A stretch of DNA of 64,000 bases from JAJZOM01 sp046703545 (GTDB lineage: Archaea; Thermoplasmatota; Thermoplasmata; Thermoplasmatales; Thermoplasmataceae), in the NCBI GenBank assembly GCA_046703545.1, contig JBJKSX010000053.1, positions 62,001-126,000 on the forward strand, in the 5' to 3' direction. This document shows, piece by piece, positions 41,194-50,180 of this stretch; within the stretch, counting starts at the first letter, position 1; every line of letters begins with the position of its first letter. The notes beneath the pieces are model-generated. The model ran no database searches. It was given only the letters and a program-made list of their open reading frames with translations, and was not told where the DNA came from. Position numbers and translations under genes: made by a program.

Positions 41194-43904
41194 CAATTGC
41201 TCCGAAGTCTACATTTATTGAAAATCTCCTTTATTAAGATTACATCTAATGGGGCATTTCCATGTATCCATGCATGCCTTGCAGTGCCTCCGTGCTTTGG
41301 CCCAAGAGTTTCTGCAAAACATTCCACAATTTTTCGTGCATCCATGCCCGAAGTGATCACCCTCAGTTCAGTGCTTCCGCCTACCCTGTTGTTCAGGAGT
41401 GCAAGTTCTTTTTTCTGTGAAAACAGGGCGCTCACAATCCCCTTCACCTCAGGTTCCCCAAAGGATCCAGAAATCAGGCTCACCTCAATGCCTTCCGCGG
41501 TGAAGGACTGTGATGAGCTGAGTGCAGCCTCGATCGTTTCCCTGGTTCTCCTGTCCTTCTCCTTTTTAAGTTCAATGTTCTCGTTCCTGAGTTTCGCGAA
41601 TGCTTCATTGACCTTGTCGGGGCCAACTGAAAGATCGTTTTCGATCAGCTGCTCGTTCGAGTATATCTCCTGGACATAGTTGAGGGCAGCATCCCCTGCA
41701 GCAAATGTGAACCTCTGTATTCCCTCCTGGATTGAGTCCACTTTCAGTATCTTTATGAAGCCCAGTTCAGAAGTTGATTTTACGTGTGTGCCGCCACAGC
41801 CTTCTGCATCCACTCCCTGAATTTCCACGACCCTGATGGATTTCCCATCCGGAACTCCGCCCTCGAAGAGCCTGAAGCCATAGGTTGAAAGCGCCTTGTT
41901 CCATTCGATGTTCCTTACCGTTATTGGCCTCCCTTCCAGTATGTACTGAAGGCATTTCTTCTCGATCTGCCTTATTTGCTCCTCTGTTGGCTTCCTGAAA
42001 TGGGTGATGTCTATTCTTGACCGGTCCACTCCCTTCTGGACTCCGCTTTGCCAGACATGGTCCCCCAGAACTTCCCTGAGCACTCCAAGCAACAGGTGGG
42101 TTGCAGAATGGTGAACCATCAGCCTCCGCCTCCTTTGGTAATCGATCTTGCCGATTATCCTGGAATGTTCGGGTATGTCGGAGTCAAGATTGTGGACAAT
42201 TGCCCTTCCATGCTTTTCTGCCCCAAGCATGCCAACCTTTTTCCCCCTGTGCATGAAGTACCCAATATCGGTGGGTTGGCCTCCGCCCTCAGGATAGAAT
42301 GCTGTCTGGTTCGTGATGATCTGCCTGTCTTTTGAGTACAGTACCAGTGCGTTGAAGTCCTTTATGGATGTGTCGTCATAATAGAGTGGGCGGGTATAGA
42401 GGTCTGGATAGGGCTTTTCCGATTTCTTTCTTGGAGCCTGCCTTTCATGGAGTTCTGTGATGAGCTGATTGAAATCCCCAGGTATCTCCACAATTGAGCC
42501 TCTCCTTTCTTTCACAATTCTGGCGGAGATTTCAGGTATGATACCTGATGAATCATACAGGGTGAGCAGATCCTTTGTGGAGAGTTGCCCGTTCTTGTCA
42601 AAAAGCCTTAGAACCACACTTTCCGCCTTGCTTTCGAGCTCCCGGTATTTGGCTTCCTCCTCATCAAGTGCCTCCCTTATGAATCCTTCAGGGAAATTGG
42701 AGATGATGTCCTCCATGTGGGAGTGGTGGAGCTTGATCAAGTCGAAAAGTGAACCGGTATAGCCGCACTCAGCCTTGGCCCTCAGGGCTCTCCTTAACAG
42801 GAGCCTGGCCAGGTACCCCACCTTGACATTGCTTGGAATCACATAGTCCGAAAACAGAATCATGAGTGTTTTCGTGTGGTCAGCCAGTATATAGACCGAT
42901 TTGGCTGTTTCAAATTCATTTTCAAGCTCTGAATAGGCGACGTCAAGCCCTGCCGCTTCAAGTTCACCGTGAACCTTTTCCAGCACCTTGCCTCTGTCAA
43001 ATGGCTCAAACATTGCTGATATGCGGCTTAGCCTGGAGAGGTGCTCTGGATTCCATGACTTTATTCCTGAATTCTCCAGAATGTGGGAAATGGCATATTG
43101 CATCACTGCCTGATATATTGTCGGGGTTCCGCTGGAAAGCCAGACCATCCGGTCAAGCCCATAGCCTGTATCCACAATCATCATGTCCATTTTTGAATAC
43201 TTTTTTCCGTCAATTTCCACTTCTCCATCCGGATCTGCTATCATGTCCATGAAAACCAGGGTTGCAACTTCAAGCCCGCTCACAAGGACCTCCAGGGCAT
43301 TCCCTCCATTTCCTCCCCCTGACCAGGGCTTCTCCTTGTAAGTGATCAGAGACGGTTCAAGGCCCAGTCCCCGGGTTAGGAAATCCTGGCATTTTTCCAC
43401 TGTCTCCTCTTTCCAGTAAACAAAATTGGACGGTGTGTTGAATGCGTCGTGGCACATCATCTCGAACTGTGTCAGGTGCCTGCCGGTTTCCCCAACCAGG
43501 TCTGTGTCCAACATCCTGATGGATGGCTGTGACATTGCCAGTGGGTTTCCAGGGGGCTTCACCCGGCCCGAAGTTACATGGGGCTGAAAATTGTATATTG
43601 ATGCGTTCACCAGGAGCACATCATCTCTCCACCTTGGAACCACAGGATATGGCTCCAGGATTTTGTGGTCCCTTTTAAAAAAGTCCAGGAAAAGTGACCT
43701 CACTTCTTTCAGCGTGTAGGATTTTGGAACTGGGCTATTGCCTATAAATGAATATGAATCACAGGGTGCGTCACCACAGGTAACCCTTGTTCTGTCCAGT
43801 GTCCAGAAGTGCCTCTGGCAGGTTGAGCATACTTTTTTCTCAAATCCGTTGTCCTTGAAATATTCCAGATCCAGTTCTCCAGTCATGTATACCAGTTCAG
43901 TCAC
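41193..43904 (-). CDS. alaS: Alanyl-tRNA synthetase, archaeal type
   Basis: A class II synthetase of 903 aa. It has the archaeal N-terminal Cys-rich segment VCSTCQRHFWTLDRTRVTCGDAPC (about residues 21-44), catalytic-core FLDFFKRDHKILEPYPVVPRW, and MVDTGYGLDRMVWLSSG. The editing domain has the zinc motif HHSATHLLLG (about 603) and CGGTHVKSTSE (about 706), and the C-Ala domain with GGSTELRVITSG closes it. The start is GTG 43904; an ATG at 43886 is an alternative. Followed without gap by the M50-like gene. Confidence 0.96.
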   Translation of the reverse strand: MTELVYMTGELDLEYFKDNGFEKKVCSTCQRHFWTLDRTRVTCGDAPCDSYSFIGNSPVPKSYTLKEVRSLFLDFFKRDHKILEPYPVVPRWRDDVLLVNASIYNFQPHVTSGRVKPPGNPLAMSQPSIRMLDTDLVGETGRHLTQFEMMCHDAFNTPSNFVYWKEETVEKCQDFLTRGLGLEPSLITYKEKPWSGGGNGGNALEVLVSGLEVATLVFMDMIADPDGEVEIDGKKYSKMDMMIVDTGYGLDRMVWLSSGTPTIYQAVMQYAISHILENSGIKSWNPEHLSRLSRISAMFEPFDRGKVLEKVHGELEAAGLDVAYSELENEFETAKSVYILADHTKTLMILFSDYVIPSNVKVGYLARLLLRRALRAKAECGYTGSLFDLIKLHHSHMEDIISNFPEGFIREALDEEEAKYRELESKAESVVLRLFDKNGQLSTKDLLTLYDSSGIIPEISARIVKERRGSIVEIPGDFNQLITELHERQAPRKKSEKPYPDLYTRPLYYDDTSIKDFNALVLYSKDRQIITNQTAFYPEGGGQPTDIGYFMHRGKKVGMLGAEKHGRAIVHNLDSDIPEHSRIIGKIDYQRRRRLMVHHSATHLLLGVLREVLGDHVWQSGVQKGVDRSRIDITHFRKPTEEQIRQIEKKCLQYILEGRPITVRNIEWNKALSTYGFRLFEGGVPDGKSIRVVEIQGVDAEGCGGTHVKSTSELGFIKILKVDSIQEGIQRFTFAAGDAALNYVQEIYSNEQLIENDLSVGPDKVNEAFAKLRNENIELKKEKDRRTRETIEAALSSSQSFTAEGIEVSLISGSFGEPEVKGIVSALFSQKKELALLNNRVGGSTELRVITSGMDARKIVECFAETLGPKHGGTARHAWIHGNAPLDVILIKEIFNKCRLRSN

Positions 43905-43915
43905 CTTCCACCAAT

Positions 43916-44665
43916 CTAAGGCTTTCCTGCAATCAGTATGATTCTCTGCTTCAATATTGTCTGTTTTTCCTCATTGATGTTCGCATCATGGAGTGCGGAT
44001 TTATCCCTGGAGCCGATGATTTCCAGGACTTCCCTCCCCTGTTCGCTGTCCATTGAAACCGGGGAAAGCCATCTCTCCACTGTGTAAAGCTCATCTGTCA
44101 CTATCATGCTGTCCACCCTAAAGCCGGCTTCTGTAAGGAGAACCTTCCATGTGGAGGAACATATTGCCCCAACATGGGAACTGTCCCTGACCCTTTCAAG
44201 CTCATTGAATATGTCTTCATTGTCGTTCTCCGGCCTGAGCATGTCTGATACCCCGAGCTTCCCACCTGGCCTCAGAACCCTGAAAACCTCAGAAAGAAAT
44301 TTTTTCATGTCTGTGAAGTGGTGTGCAGCTCTCCTGCATGTTGCAATGTCGAAGGAGTCGTTATCGAAGGGGAGGTCCATAACGTTTCCTGTCACAAATT
44401 CAATGTTTTCAAGCTTCTCCTCCAGTGCAAGCTTCCTGGCAAGGTCAAGCATTTCAACTGTCCCGTCATACGCAACCACCCTGGAAACACCCTTCGCAAG
44501 CGCAGCGGCGGTGAACCCAGTGCCTGTGGCAAGGTCTATTGCTTCCATTCCAGCCTCAAGACCAAGGTTTCCGATGAGAACCTCCAGATCACTGCCACTT
44601 TTATGGGAACTGCTTCTGGCATATGATTCTGCATTCCTGGAAAAAAAATCTTTGAAATCAGACAT
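43916..44665 (-). CDS. Class I SAM-dependent methyltransferase (UbiE-like)
   Basis: A 249-aa Rossmann-fold methyltransferase. SAM motif I is AIDLATGTGFTAAALA (about 38-53), motif II DLPFDNDSFDIATCRRAAHHF (about 97), and motif III VLRPGGKLGVSDML (about 130). The sequence is of the Methyltransf_11 group that methylates small molecules; the substrate is unknown. The minus-strand TATA element at 44686-44695 makes it the first gene before alaS, whose start is 11 nt after its stop, so this gene, alaS, the M50-like and kinase-like genes may form one operon. Confidence 0.85.
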   Translation of the reverse strand: MSDFKDFFSRNAESYARSSSHKSGSDLEVLIGNLGLEAGMEAIDLATGTGFTAAALAKGVSRVVAYDGTVEMLDLARKLALEEKLENIEFVTGNVMDLPFDNDSFDIATCRRAAHHFTDMKKFLSEVFRVLRPGGKLGVSDMLRPENDNEDIFNELERVRDSSHVGAICSSTWKVLLTEAGFRVDSMIVTDELYTVERWLSPVSMDSEQGREVLEIIGSRDKSALHDANINEEKQTILKQRIILIAGKP

Positions 44666-44685
44666 TAGTGGTTGATTGAATATTG

Positions 44686-44695
44686 TTATATATTC
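44686..44695 (-). promoter_or_regulatory. TATA element of the methyltransferase-alaS operon
   Basis: Minus-strand GAATATATAA, about 25 nt before the ATG at 44665. Confidence 0.6.
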
Positions 44696-44698
44696 ATT

Positions 44699-45343
44699 TC
44701 AGGCTTTCTTGAGCCTTATGAAATAATTTGCCTTTGAATACGGTGCAAGGTTGATGATCTCAACCGGCCTAAAACCTTCCAACTTCTTCAGCTCATTGTT
44801 CAGTATGGATTCCGGGCTGCCCTTTCCCGATATGGACCTTATCTTGAGTATCAGCATGGCGTCCTTCACAGAGGGGAATTGAGCCGCGTTTGCGTTGAAG
44901 ATCTGCACCTGGTTCCTCTGTGCAACGTCCTGGTAAATGACGTCCACCGAATCCAGGAAAAATCTGTATCTTTCCGGTATCCCTGCGTCCTCCAGGATTG
45001 GGTATATGTTGTCCCTTCTCTCTGAAAGGGAGAGCAACTTCACAAATGGGTCATACGCCTTTTCCACTGCAAAAATTCGCCCCTCGCTGCAGATGTCTGA
45101 GACGTGTGCCACAGTGGTTCCAGTTGATGCCCCAAGATAAAGCACGCTTGAATTCTTTTTCAGTGGAAGCTCCTTGAGTCTCCGGAGAATCGCGGCGGCT
45201 ATCTTGCTTCTTTTGGGTTCCCATTCCCTGAACAGCATCTTCTCTACTTTCTTTACATCCTCGCCGTAAACCGAATCCCTGTATTTTGTTACTGTGTACA
45301 GGTTTCCCTTTATCTTTCCTATTCCAAGTGCTGCCAGGTCCAA
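44699..45343 (-). CDS. flpA: Fibrillarin-like 2'-O-methyltransferase
   Basis: The catalytic subunit of the archaeal C/D box sRNP, which 2'-O-methylates rRNA and tRNA together with Nop5 and L7Ae. The 214-aa length is close to other archaeal fibrillarins. SAM motif SVLYLGASTGTTVAHVSDI (about 64-82), FAVEKAYDPFVKLL (about 90), VIYQDVAQRNQ (about 133) and MLILKIRSI are the family signatures. The start is a TTG. The partner nop5 is not next to it. Confidence 0.93.
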   Translation of the reverse strand: MDLAALGIGKIKGNLYTVTKYRDSVYGEDVKKVEKMLFREWEPKRSKIAAAILRRLKELPLKKNSSVLYLGASTGTTVAHVSDICSEGRIFAVEKAYDPFVKLLSLSERRDNIYPILEDAGIPERYRFFLDSVDVIYQDVAQRNQVQIFNANAAQFPSVKDAMLILKIRSISGKGSPESILNNELKKLEGFRPVEIINLAPYSKANYFIRLKKA

Positions 45344-45443
45344 GTGGACAGTTTAGTTGAAAAGGGCTAAAAAAGATATGCTTCATTGAAAAACACCGGG
45401 CCCATGGAATTAAGTTCTTATCCGAAGTTTGCTTAGGAACATC

Positions 45444-45896
45444 ATGGCCAAAGATTGTGAAATGTGCGGGAAAAAAGTTCCCCATCTTAGCAAAGTCAGG
45501 ATTGATGGCGCCGTTCTGAATGTATGCGATTCGTGTGCAAGATACGGCACCCCTGCTGAGAGCATCAGGACAAGATATTCCTCTCCGTCATCCAGCAACC
45601 CGGTAGAATCGGTGAAAATACCCCAGAAGAGAATAGTGGTTCCCCCTTCAAGGCCCTCGTCGAAGAGAAGGAGAAGGGAAAATTTCGACGAACTGGATGT
45701 TGTTCCAGAATACGCCGACATTATCAAGTCAGCCCGTTCAAAGCTTGACATGACCCAGGATGAGCTCGCCGCCAAGCTCCTTGAAAAGAAGAATGTCATA
45801 GCCAGCATTGAGAGGGGCGATCTCATGCCGCCGATTAAGACGGCCCGGAAGATTGAGAAGCTGCTCCATGTGAAGCTCCTGGAAAGCGAAGAATGA
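45444..45896 (+). CDS. Multiprotein bridging factor 1 (MBF1) family protein
   Basis: An archaeal MBF1 of about 150 aa. An N-terminal zinc ribbon CEMCGKKVPHLSKVRIDGAVLNVCDSC (C5/C8 and C28/C31 pattern) is followed by a flexible basic linker (about 45-85) and a Cro/C1-type helix-turn-helix SARSKLDMTQDELAAKLLEKKNVIASIERGD (about 95-125). In archaea MBF1 binds ribosomes and possibly TBP. The ATG at 45444 is chosen over a TTG/ATG-less extension at 45429. The gene is divergent from flpA. Confidence 0.93.
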   Translation: MAKDCEMCGKKVPHLSKVRIDGAVLNVCDSCARYGTPAESIRTRYSSPSSSNPVESVKIPQKRIVVPPSRPSSKRRRRENFDELDVVPEYADIIKSARSKLDMTQDELAAKLLEKKNVIASIERGDLMPPIKTARKIEKLLHVKLLESEE

Positions 45897-45968
45897 GCTT
45901 ATCCCTCATTCCTTGTTTTTTAAATAAAAAACGTGGTATGAAATGAAATCAATATCAAACTGAAAAAC

Positions 45969-45980
45969 CTTAAATAATTC
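45969..45980 (+). promoter_or_regulatory. TATA element of the 46009 gene
   Basis: CTTAAATAATTC is about 33 nt before the TTG start at 46009. Confidence 0.45.
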
Positions 45981-46008
45981 AGTTTTTTCTTATGTTTAGG
46001 TAGCCAAA

Positions 46009-46296
46009 TTGAAAATAGAAATAGGGCAAAGATTTGATTTTGAGATAGACAGGGAGGATGTGGAAAACGTAGACAGTGGCTCAATAATCGCCACATGGTT
46101 CCACATGGGCAATCAGATATATGTTGAGCTCGTGGTCAGCAAAACACTGGTCAAGGAAATCAGGACCTTTTTTGACACCACAAGAAACAAGACTGCTTTA
46201 ATCTCCATTGCCAGAATTTCAAAGTCCAAGTACATAGTCAGCCCTACTATAGTACTTGTGAACAAACAGCTCAAGAACCTGAAACAGGTAAAATAA
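46009..46296 (+). CDS. Small hypothetical protein, 95 aa
   Basis: Not recognised. The protein is a mix of beta strands (KIEIGQRFDFEID, GSIIATWFHMG, IYVELVVS) and short helices, ending in a lysine-rich helix (NKQLKNLKQVK). It has no cysteines or membrane segments. The start is a TTG directly downstream of a TATA element, and no in-frame ATG or GTG exists upstream before a stop. It ends 4 nt from the convergent dehydrogenase gene. Confidence 0.6.
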   Translation: MKIEIGQRFDFEIDREDVENVDSGSIIATWFHMGNQIYVELVVSKTLVKEIRTFFDTTRNKTALISIARISKSKYIVSPTIVLVNKQLKNLKQVK

Positions 46297-46300
46297 GAGA

Positions 46301-47272
46301 TCAGTAGGTGTAGAAGCCCCTACCTGATTTTCTTCCGAGATAGCCTGCGTCAACCATTCTTTTCAGCAGGCCTGACGGCCTGTATTTCTGGTCGCCGAAC
46401 TGTTCATGGAATAGGTTGCACACGTCGAGGGTCACATCAAGCCCAACCATGTCTGCCAGCTCCAGAGGCCCCATTGGCATTCCTGCACCTTTCTTCATTG
46501 CAAGGTCAATATCTTCCTTGGATGCAGCCCCTTCATCCAGAAGGAACACAGCCTCATTGATCATTGGGACAAGCATCCTGTTCACCACAAACCCGGGGCT
46601 CTCCTTTACCTGGACGGGCACCATCTTTCCCCTGTGGTTGTTGAGGCCCCCTATGAATTCCAGAACTGACTCAACGTGCCCACTTTCAGTCAGCAGCGAT
46701 GGCACTATCTCGACAAGCGGAAGCGTGTAGGGAGGGTTGAAGAAATGCGTTATGAGTATCCTTTCTGGGTTTTGTATTCCGGATGAGATGGATGTTATGC
46801 TTATTGAGGAAGTGTTGGAAGCAATGATTGCATCCTTTCTGAGAACACTCGCCAGTTCACTGAATACCTCCTTCTTTATTTCCAGGCTTTCAAAGACCGC
46901 TTCAATTGCCAGGTCTGCGTCTCTCAGGCTGCTGTAATCCAGGACAGGCTTTATTCTTGACATGAGATTTTCAAGATCTTTTTCAGAAAATGAAGGGGTG
47001 AAGCCGGAAAGGAATCCATTTTTCTGCTCATCCGTCAGGTTGATTCCCAGCTTCTCTATTCTTGAAAGCTCCTTCGACGCTTTCCCTGCCTCGTATTTCA
47101 CCAGAGACTTGCCGATTGACCGTATTCTGTCCAATCCGGCATCAAGCAGCTTCTGGCTTACCTCCTTGAGCATCACTTCATAACCATTGAACGCAAGCAC
47201 TTCTGCGATTGCTGCTCCCATGTTTCCAGCCCCAATCACAGCTATCCTGCTGATTTTCTTATCTCCAGACAT
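46301..47272 (-). CDS. 3-hydroxyacyl-CoA dehydrogenase (3-hydroxybutyryl-CoA type)
   Basis: An NAD-dependent dehydrogenase of 323 aa. The N-terminal NAD domain has IAVIGAGNMGAAIAEVLAFNGYEV (residues 9-32, quoted as motif) and catalytic-domain signatures ITHFFNPPYTLPLVEIVP with the active-site histidine (about 177), ESPGFVVNRMLVPMINEA (about 225) and GAGMPMGPLELADMVGLD (about 268). There is no fused hydratase domain. It acts in beta-oxidation or in a related CoA pathway. A minus-strand TATA-like AAATTAAAATA is about 25-30 nt upstream. Confidence 0.92.
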   Translation of the reverse strand: MSGDKKISRIAVIGAGNMGAAIAEVLAFNGYEVMLKEVSQKLLDAGLDRIRSIGKSLVKYEAGKASKELSRIEKLGINLTDEQKNGFLSGFTPSFSEKDLENLMSRIKPVLDYSSLRDADLAIEAVFESLEIKKEVFSELASVLRKDAIIASNTSSISITSISSGIQNPERILITHFFNPPYTLPLVEIVPSLLTESGHVESVLEFIGGLNNHRGKMVPVQVKESPGFVVNRMLVPMINEAVFLLDEGAASKEDIDLAMKKGAGMPMGPLELADMVGLDVTLDVCNLFHEQFGDQKYRPSGLLKRMVDAGYLGRKSGRGFYTY

Positions 47273-47344
47273 GGGTGGTGAAACTGCTCAAGATGTATTT
47301 TAATTTCCCGGGCTTGGATTTTTAAAAATTTTGAAAACAAAAAG

Positions 47345-47353
47345 TTTATATTT
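47345..47353 (+). promoter_or_regulatory. TATA element before the 45-aa ORF
   Basis: TTTATATTT, about 34 nt before the ATG at 47383, facing away from the dehydrogenase. No other plus-strand gene follows before aspS (minus), so the promoter would serve the small ORF or a non-coding transcript. Confidence 0.45.
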
Positions 47354-47382
47354 TGTGATTTAACTTTCTAAATTGGTCATTT

Positions 47383-47520
47383 ATGTCCGCAAAGAAATTG
47401 TCTAGAGATGACCTGGAAATTGCCAGCGGCGAAGAATTTGATAGAGTGGCTTTTGGAGATGGTGGGGAGGAGAATATTAAATCCTCAGGGCACCACTCTG
47501 GTCCGGTCTCTGGGAAATAG
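47383..47520 (+). CDS. Candidate 45-aa small protein
   Basis: An ATG frame encoding a hydrophilic 45-residue peptide (begins MSAKKLSRDDLEIASGEEFD and ends with a Gly/Ser/His-rich tail GHHSGPVSGK). It is not recognised. The first half is acidic and probably helical. A TATA element stands about 34 nt upstream, giving a leader of under ten bases. The 3' third overlaps the end of aspS on the other strand. Coding evidence is limited to promoter position and composition. Confidence 0.4.
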   Translation: MSAKKLSRDDLEIASGEEFDRVAFGDGGEENIKSSGHHSGPVSGK

Positions 47521-48774
47521 GGTCACTGACCTTATGTTGGGAATGCCCAATATGATCATGGTCAGCCGCTCAAGACCAAGCCCCCAGCCCGCATGCGGTG
47601 GCATGCCGAATCTGAAAGCCTTTATGTAAAAATCAAAATCGGAGGGGTTTAGGCCCTTCTCCAAAAATCTTTTTTCAAGCATTTCAGGATCATGCACCCT
47701 CTGTGCCCCAGATGTTATCTCCTTTTCTCCAAACTGCAGATCGTATGAATTGGTCAGCTCCGGGTCATCAGGCTTTGGCATTGTGTAAAAAGCCCTGACC
47801 GACCCTGGCCATTCTGTGATGAAATAGAAGCTCTTGAACTCCTTTCCGATCTCCCTCAGATTCTCCGTGGAAAAATCCTCCCCGAAGTTGAATGAGATTC
47901 CTTTCTTCTCAAGGAGCTCAACACATTTCTTATAGGTAATTCTCGGGAATGGGACCTCAGGTATTTCCAGTTCCTTTCCCAGCAGCTTCAATTCATCCGA
48001 CCTTGTGCGGACTACCTCTTCAATGCCGGACCTTACAGCGTTTTCAAGCATTCCCATTGCGTCATTGTGGTCGGAGAAGCTCATTTCTATGTCAACAGAC
48101 GTGAACTCGTTCAGATGCCTTGGCGTGTTGTGCTCCTCCGCCCGGAACGCAGGGCCAACCTCAAATACCCTGTCCATCCCAGATGACATGAGCATTTCCT
48201 TGTACAGCTGTGGGCTCTGGTTAAGGAACGTGTCCTTCTCAAAGTACTTGACCCTGAAAAGGTCAGCGCCCCCCTCAGTTGCAGCTGCCACGATCTTGGG
48301 AGTGTGAACTTCAACGAAGTTCTGCCCCATGAGGTATTTCCTCATTCCCCACAGGAGTGCGCTTTCTATCCTGAATATAAGGTTATTTTCAGGTTTCCTG
48401 AGGTCCAGGTACCTGTTGTTGAGCCTTGTGTCAAAATCAGCCTCTACGGGGTCATCTATTCCCAGAGGCAGAGGCGTGCCTGAACTGTTGAGGATCCGTG
48501 CCTCCTTTGCCTGCAGCTCAAGCCCGCTCTTTGCACCCGATTTCCTGTCGACTGTGCCACATATTTCCAGAACCGATTCCCGGTTCAGCCCAGACACCTC
48601 CTCGTAGTTGGAAAGCGCTTCGGGCTTGAGTGTGACCTGGACCGTGCCTGTGTGGTCCCTTAGAACCATGAATGAGATCTTCTTGAGTTTTCTTACGTCC
48701 TGTGCCCAGCCATTAAGCTTCACTTCGGCACCCTGTTCAATCCTGTCGAGATCGGCGATAAGGGTTCTTTGCAT
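47485..48774 (-). CDS. aspS: Aspartyl-tRNA synthetase, archaeal type
   Basis: A class IIb synthetase of about 429 aa. The N-terminal OB-fold anticodon domain has LNGWAQDVRKLKKISFMVLRDHTG (about 18-40, quoted for family match), and the catalytic core has FVEVHTPKIVAAATEGGADLF, motif 2 FRAEEHNTPRHLNEFTSVDIEMSF, and motif 3 GWGLGLERLTMIILG. Whether it also charges tRNA-Asn cannot be told. The ATG at 48774 is chosen; a frame extending to 48996 adds 74 residues that overlap the nfeD gene. Minus-strand TCTTTTATC at about 48798-48806 is a TATA candidate. Confidence 0.94.
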   Translation of the reverse strand: MQRTLIADLDRIEQGAEVKLNGWAQDVRKLKKISFMVLRDHTGTVQVTLKPEALSNYEEVSGLNRESVLEICGTVDRKSGAKSGLELQAKEARILNSSGTPLPLGIDDPVEADFDTRLNNRYLDLRKPENNLIFRIESALLWGMRKYLMGQNFVEVHTPKIVAAATEGGADLFRVKYFEKDTFLNQSPQLYKEMLMSSGMDRVFEVGPAFRAEEHNTPRHLNEFTSVDIEMSFSDHNDAMGMLENAVRSGIEEVVRTRSDELKLLGKELEIPEVPFPRITYKKCVELLEKKGISFNFGEDFSTENLREIGKEFKSFYFITEWPGSVRAFYTMPKPDDPELTNSYDLQFGEKEITSGAQRVHDPEMLEKRFLEKGLNPSDFDFYIKAFRFGMPPHAGWGLGLERLTMIILGIPNIRSVTLFPRDRTRVVP

Positions 48775-48823
48775 TGCTCCGCAATACACACCTGAGATAA
48801 AAGAATTTAGAGCTTGGCTAAAA

Positions 48824-48833
48824 ATTATATAAG
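48824..48833 (+). promoter_or_regulatory. TATA element of the NfeD-like gene
   Basis: ATTATATAAG predicts transcription start at about 48853, which is downstream of the in-frame ATG at 48843 and so favours the ATG at 48864. Confidence 0.5.
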
Positions 48834-48863
48834 CTCTATTAGATGAAGACAGGAGAAGATACC

Positions 48864-50135
48864 ATGAAAGTCTCTGCTGTAGTATTGCTCCTGCTTCTTT
48901 CGCTTGTGGTCCTTTCTGCAGGGGTGAGCATGGCAAGTTCCTCGCAACAATCTGTGGTGGTGCTGAACCTTCATGAGGAAATAGACCCGGGGTCATCCCA
49001 TTTCATCAGCAGTTCCCTGGCGGGGGTCAACAAGCAGAACACCGTGGCGGTCGTCATAGACATGAACACCCCCGGCGGAATACTCCAGAACATGCTGGAG
49101 ATGATAAATGCCATAAACCAGACCAGGGCACTGGGCATCCCGGTTTATACATACGTCCCCCAGTATGGGTTTGCTGCTTCTGCAGGATCTTACATCGCAT
49201 TGGCTTCCACCCAAGTGTACATGGGCAATGCCACAGTGATCGGCCCCTCTACCCCAATAGTGGTGGGAGGAACCTCACTGGAGCAGAACCACACAGAGAA
49301 TGCATTTATACAGTACATGTCGGCAATAGCCCTGGAGAATGGCCATAATGCAACTGCCGCTGCAATAATGGTGTCCCAGAACATAGCTTACACCGGAACC
49401 GAGGCGATTGCAAACGGCCTGGTTAATGGTTATTCCAGCAGCCTCACTTCATTCCTGAAGCTGAAGAACCTTAGCAGCTACCCTGTATTGACAGAGAATC
49501 CAGGCATATATGACAGCCTCTTGAGCTTCCTCAGCAACACCACTGTGGATGGAATGCTCATACTGGTAGGCTCCATCGCCATTTTCGCCGATATCTATCA
49601 CGGAACTGCCATCCTGACCATTGTGGGCATTACCCTGATTGCACTGGGGCTTGTGGGTGCAGAAATTGTCAGCGCCTCGCTTGTGGGCATAATTCTGGTG
49701 ATCATGGGGGCAATGTTTATATTCCTCGAGGCAAAGACAGGACATGGTATTGCATTGATAGCAGGAGTGATCGTTTCGATATTTGGCACATTCATGCTCG
49801 CCTCACCATACCTTTCCAGCAACCCCGGCTACTCCCCTTCGCCATATGGGACTTATGACTACGTCATTGCGATCTCCATTGCTGTCATAGTCATTTTTGT
49901 GGGTTTCTTCGTGAGGAGAATTGCCATGTCACTTAGATCGAAGAAATATACCGGGGCTGAGGCCCTTATCGGCAAGCCTGCCATTGTGAAGAAGGACCTG
50001 ACTCCCAATGGAGTGGTCTCAGTCGAAGGAATTCAATGGCGGGCAAGGAGCGAAGACGGTTCCACAATCAAGAAAGGTGAGAAAGCAGAAGTGGTTTCAA
50101 GAGATGAACTGGTTCTGGTTGTCAGGGGAAAATGA
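48864..50135 (+). CDS. NfeD-like membrane serine protease (ClpP class)
   Basis: A protein of about 423 aa with a signal peptide (about residues 1-24), a ClpP-fold protease domain, four to five membrane helices (about 220-335) and a C-terminal OB-fold NfeD domain (about 350-423). The catalytic serine is in GFAASAGSYIALAS (about 105), and a lysine partner is expected further along, although the usual K is not obvious in AENAFIQYMS. The VVIDMNTPGGILQNML segment is the oxyanion region. Such proteases cut stomatin-like proteins; no stomatin gene is adjacent. AGGAG stands 8 nt before the ATG. Confidence 0.85.
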   Translation: MKVSAVVLLLLLSLVVLSAGVSMASSSQQSVVVLNLHEEIDPGSSHFISSSLAGVNKQNTVAVVIDMNTPGGILQNMLEMINAINQTRALGIPVYTYVPQYGFAASAGSYIALASTQVYMGNATVIGPSTPIVVGGTSLEQNHTENAFIQYMSAIALENGHNATAAAIMVSQNIAYTGTEAIANGLVNGYSSSLTSFLKLKNLSSYPVLTENPGIYDSLLSFLSNTTVDGMLILVGSIAIFADIYHGTAILTIVGITLIALGLVGAEIVSASLVGIILVIMGAMFIFLEAKTGHGIALIAGVIVSIFGTFMLASPYLSSNPGYSPSPYGTYDYVIAISIAVIVIFVGFFVRRIAMSLRSKKYTGAEALIGKPAIVKKDLTPNGVVSVEGIQWRARSEDGSTIKKGEKAEVVSRDELVLVVRGK

Positions 50136-50148
50136 TCTGATTCATACG

Positions 50149-50157
50149 TTTTATATG
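50149..50157 (+). promoter_or_regulatory. TATA element of the ROK kinase gene
   Basis: TTTTATATG lies about 28 nt before the ATG at 50181, matching a leaderless start there. Confidence 0.5.
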
Positions 50158-50180
50158 CACTTTTCAAATCAAGCTTGCAG

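Noticed and set aside
48775..48996. N-terminal extension of aspartyl-tRNA synthetase
   Set aside because: The extra 74 residues are unlike any AspRS and lie antisense to the NfeD-like gene and its promoter. The OB fold begins right after the ATG at 48774.
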